A DNA stretch of 7,332 bases from Planctomycetota bacterium (GTDB lineage Bacteria; Planctomycetota; Phycisphaerae; Phycisphaerales; SM1A02). The DNA is taken from positions 1 through 7,332 of the forward strand of contig RFQW01000074.1 of assembly GCA_009924765.1 (NCBI GenBank), in the 5' to 3' direction. Position 1 is the stretch's first letter. The number at the start of each line of letters is the position of its first letter. A program made the translations under genes and the position numbers. The notes beneath the pieces are model-generated. The model did no database searches. It was not told where the DNA came from and saw nothing but the letters and a program-made list of their open reading frames with translations. Positions 5,617 through 7,332 of the stretch are shown here, one piece after another.

Positions 5617-6692
5617 TGCACGTCGCCAGGCACGCGGCCCGCGATCTCCTTCACCTGCTCGGCCATGTCGGCGCGGCACACCAGCGTTGCGGTGGCGGTG
5701 CGCACCACGATCACGTTGTCCAGGCCAACCACGCTCACCACATGCGCAGGGTCATCGCTGGCCACCACCACGCCCTTGGCGGCCTGGTGCTGCGTGCGCG
5801 CATTGGCGCGATTGCCATCGGCATCGGCGGGCAGCGTTTCCGCCCAGGTGGGCCAGCTGCCGACATCCTTCCAGTTCACGCGCATGGGCACCTCCACGAT
5901 GCTGCGGCGCGCATCGGCCGCCGCGGGTTCCATCAATCCATAGTCCACGCTGATCTTGGGCAGCGTTGGGTACACCTGCGCCACCACGGCATCGCGCTGC
6001 GGCGTGTCCCATGCATCGGCGATGCGCGCGAGGCCCGCCGCGCTCTCGGGCTTGTACCACCCGATCGCCTCCATGCACTTCGCCGCGTGAAACACGAACA
6101 TGCCGCTGTTCCAGCTGAAGGTGCCGCTCGCCAGATACTGCTCCGCGCGCGTCTTGTCGGGCTTCTCCACGAAGCGCTTCGCGCGGAAGCACTGGTCGAA
6201 TCCCGCGATCGCCTCGCCGCGCTCCACGTAGCCGTAGCCCGTGGCCGCGAACGTGGGCGTGATGCCGAAGGTGACGAAGCGCGTGGGATCGGCCTCGACC
6301 AGACGGAAACCCTCTTCAAGGCGCCGCGCGAACTCCGCCTGCGGCGTGATGAGGTGATCCGATGTCAACACCGCGAACACCGCATCGGGGTCACGCCTGG
6401 CCAGCACCGCCGCCGCGAAGCCGACCGCGTTCAGCGTGTCTCGCCCCGTGGGTTCGCCAAGCCAGTTCTCCGCCTTCAGCGCCGGCACCGCGCGCATCAC
6501 CTGCTCGCGATAGCCCTCGGCCGCGCACACCAGTCGCCGCTCCGCGGGCACCACGCCTTCCAGGCGCTCACCCGCGATCTGCAGCAGGCTCTTGCCGTCG
6601 ATGAACGGAAGCAGCTGCTTCGGCATGGCCTTGCGACTCATCGGCCAGAGTCGCGTGCCGCTGCCTCCAGCCATGATCATTCCGAAGCGCAT
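5613..6692 (-). CDS. manC: Mannose-1-phosphate guanylyltransferase (GDP-mannose pyrophosphorylase)
   Basis: Nucleotidyltransferase of 359 residues that makes GDP-mannose from mannose 1-phosphate and GTP, a precursor for mannosylated or fucosylated surface polysaccharides. The N-terminal GT-A fold shows MAGGSGTRLWPMSR (7-20, the pyrophosphorylase loop), PKQ (24-26), GEPTGRDT (79-86), TSDH (110-113), GYGYVERG (152-159), FVEKPD (174-179), SWNSGMF (193-199) and WKDVGSW (274-280). It is the short single-function form: the roughly 100-residue cupin isomerase domain of bifunctional ManC/AlgA enzymes is absent. The ATG at 6692 puts the GGSGTRLWP loop at its usual place; upstream codons are arginine/tryptophan-rich antisense of ruvA. 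A TACATT element ends 6 nt before the ATG and no SD is seen. It lies 31 nt after ruvA and overlaps ruvX by 4 nt. Specificity for another hexose 1-phosphate cannot be excluded. Confidence 0.92.
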   Translation of the reverse strand: MRFGMIMAGGSGTRLWPMSRKAMPKQLLPFIDGKSLLQIAGERLEGVVPAERRLVCAAEGYREQVMRAVPALKAENWLGEPTGRDTLNAVGFAAAVLARRDPDAVFAVLTSDHLITPQAEFARRLEEGFRLVEADPTRFVTFGITPTFAATGYGYVERGEAIAGFDQCFRAKRFVEKPDKTRAEQYLASGTFSWNSGMFVFHAAKCMEAIGWYKPESAAGLARIADAWDTPQRDAVVAQVYPTLPKISVDYGLMEPAAADARRSIVEVPMRVNWKDVGSWPTWAETLPADADGNRANARTQHQAAKGVVVASDDPAHVVSVVGLDNVIVVRTATATLVCRADMAEQVKEIAGRVPGDVQ

Positions 6693-6698
6693 GCGGCC

Positions 6699-6704
6699 AA
6701 TGTA
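6699..6704 (-). promoter_or_regulatory. Candidate -10 element for manC
   Basis: On the minus strand TACATT ends 6 nt before the manC ATG (6692), in the 31-nt gap after ruvA. Possible -35 hexamers are GTGAGT (6727-6722, 17-nt spacer) or TTGTGA (6729-6724, 19-nt spacer), both weak and overlapping the ruvA stop. The start codon would be at or near the transcript 5' end. Confidence 0.4.
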
Positions 6705-6723
6705 CGCGCAGCCGCGTCGCGAC

Positions 6724-7332
6724 TCACAACGAACCGCGAAGTCGAAGCGCCGTGGCCACCAGCACCTCAGCCGCGGCCTTGGCGCCTTCCACCTGCAGGG
6801 CGCGCTCCACCATGCGCTCGGCCAGCACGCGCGACTCGCCCAGCTGCACCAGCACCACCACCGCGTCGCCGGCCGCACCCACCAGGCTGGCGGCATTCGC
6901 CGCAACCACCGGTTCCATGCCGCCGCTCGCCATGGCCGTGAACCGCGCCACCTTGTCCTTCAGTTCCACCACGATGGTCTCGGCCATCTTCTTGCCGATT
7001 TCGGGAAGGCCGGTCAGTGCCTTCTCGTCGCGGCGCGCGATGGCCGCGGCCACCTCGGCAAACGGTCGCTGCAACGCCCGCAGCGCCTTGCGGTTGCCGA
7101 TGCCCTTCACGGTGGTGAACAGCTCGAAGAAGTCGCGATCCTCGGCACTGCGGAACCCGATCAGCCGCGGCCAGAAGCTGCTGCCCTGACCCTGGCCCTC
7201 GAGGTAGTGCAGCGTGACGAACCGCACCGTGGCGCCACGCTGCCCGGCCAGCGCCGTCACATCCGCCGCCGGCACAAGCACTTCATAGGCCAGCGCGCCC
7301 ACCTGCAGCAGGGCCACGCCGTCCTCGGCCGA
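6724..7332 (-). CDS. ruvA: Holliday junction branch migration protein RuvA (5' partial)
   Basis: RuvA binds four-way DNA junctions and loads the RuvB ATPase for branch migration. The frame runs off the right edge without a start; 202 residues are visible and roughly the first 10-15 are missing. Domain I is an OB-like region (VALLQVGALAYEVLVP, then RLIGFRSAEDRDFFELF). Domain II has two helix-hairpin-helix motifs, TVKGIGNRKALRAL (about 74-86 of the visible part) and LPEIGKKMAE (109-118), followed by VVELKDK. The small C-terminal domain III (about 154-202, DAVVVLVQLGESRVLAERMVERAL) contacts RuvB. The internal GTG at 7317 is not the start, because family residues (SAEDG) continue upstream of it. 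The loop normally carrying the acidic pin is replaced by a Gly/Gln/Ser stretch, described under findings. The gene precedes manC by 31 nt; ruvB and ruvC are not in the window. Confidence 0.94.
   Translation of the reverse strand, partial: SAEDGVALLQVGALAYEVLVPAADVTALAGQRGATVRFVTLHYLEGQGQGSSFWPRLIGFRSAEDRDFFELFTTVKGIGNRKALRALQRPFAEVAAAIARRDEKALTGLPEIGKKMAETIVVELKDKVARFTAMASGGMEPVVAANAASLVGAAGDAVVVLVQLGESRVLAERMVERALQVEGAKAAAEVLVATALRLRGSL

Noticed and set aside
5617..5679. Longer N-terminus for ruvX starting at 5679
   Set aside because: The added residues overlap the manC end and are not family-like; the GTG at 5616 overlapping the manC stop fits both length and coupling.
6693..6905. N-terminal extension of manC by 71 codons
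   Set aside because: The extension is antisense-frame Trp/Arg-rich sequence inside ruvA; the family N-terminus begins just before the GGSGTRLWP loop at 6692.
5742..6941. A 399-codon plus-strand frame, and a similar one at 5149-5943
   Set aside because: Both are antisense to manC, ruvX and ruvA, low in complexity and without motifs, whereas the minus-strand proteins show complete family signatures.

Overview
This is a compact, GC-rich, gene-dense bacterial window with eight confident protein-coding genes, one probable small gene, and no RNA genes or CRISPR array. Codon use, the TrpRS clade (a GDxPTGxLHLGH signature), the insert-bearing RuvA and G6PDH, and a small cysteine-motif protein together suggest a planctomycete, possibly of the Phycisphaerae. 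That placement is inference from family resemblance, not a database result.

The plus-strand block (1-5081) holds, in order, the C-terminal part of a CPBP-family intramembrane protease, tryptophanyl-tRNA synthetase (trpS), a small Cys/His-rich protein of unknown function, a XerD-like tyrosine recombinase, glucose-6-phosphate dehydrogenase (zwf) and 6-phosphogluconolactonase (pgl). zwf and pgl catalyse consecutive steps of the oxidative pentose phosphate pathway and lie 28 nt apart; 6-phosphogluconate dehydrogenase is not in the window.

The minus-strand block (7332 down to 5194) holds ruvA (its first codons lie beyond the right edge), a mannose-1-phosphate guanylyltransferase (manC-type) and ruvX/yqgF. 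The last two overlap by 4 nt at GTGA, so a sugar-nucleotide gene sits between two genes linked to Holliday-junction or nucleic-acid processing.

The two blocks converge on a 112-nt gap (5082-5193), the longest non-coding stretch. It carries an 18-bp inverted repeat (17/18 matching) around a 64-nt core with its own hairpin. It looks like a REP- or MITE-like element, and its right arm reaches the ruvX stop codon.

Four start codons (trpS, zwf, pgl, manC) lack a convincing Shine-Dalgarno sequence but have a TANNNT hexamer ending 6-9 nt upstream. That is the geometry expected when transcription starts at or near the start codon (leaderless mRNA). The small Cys protein and xerD have SD-like sequences instead, and ruvX appears translationally coupled. 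No obviously new multi-gene system is visible. The items most worth following up are the leaderless-promoter pattern, the inverted-repeat element, the RuvA acidic-pin replacement and the small Cys protein.
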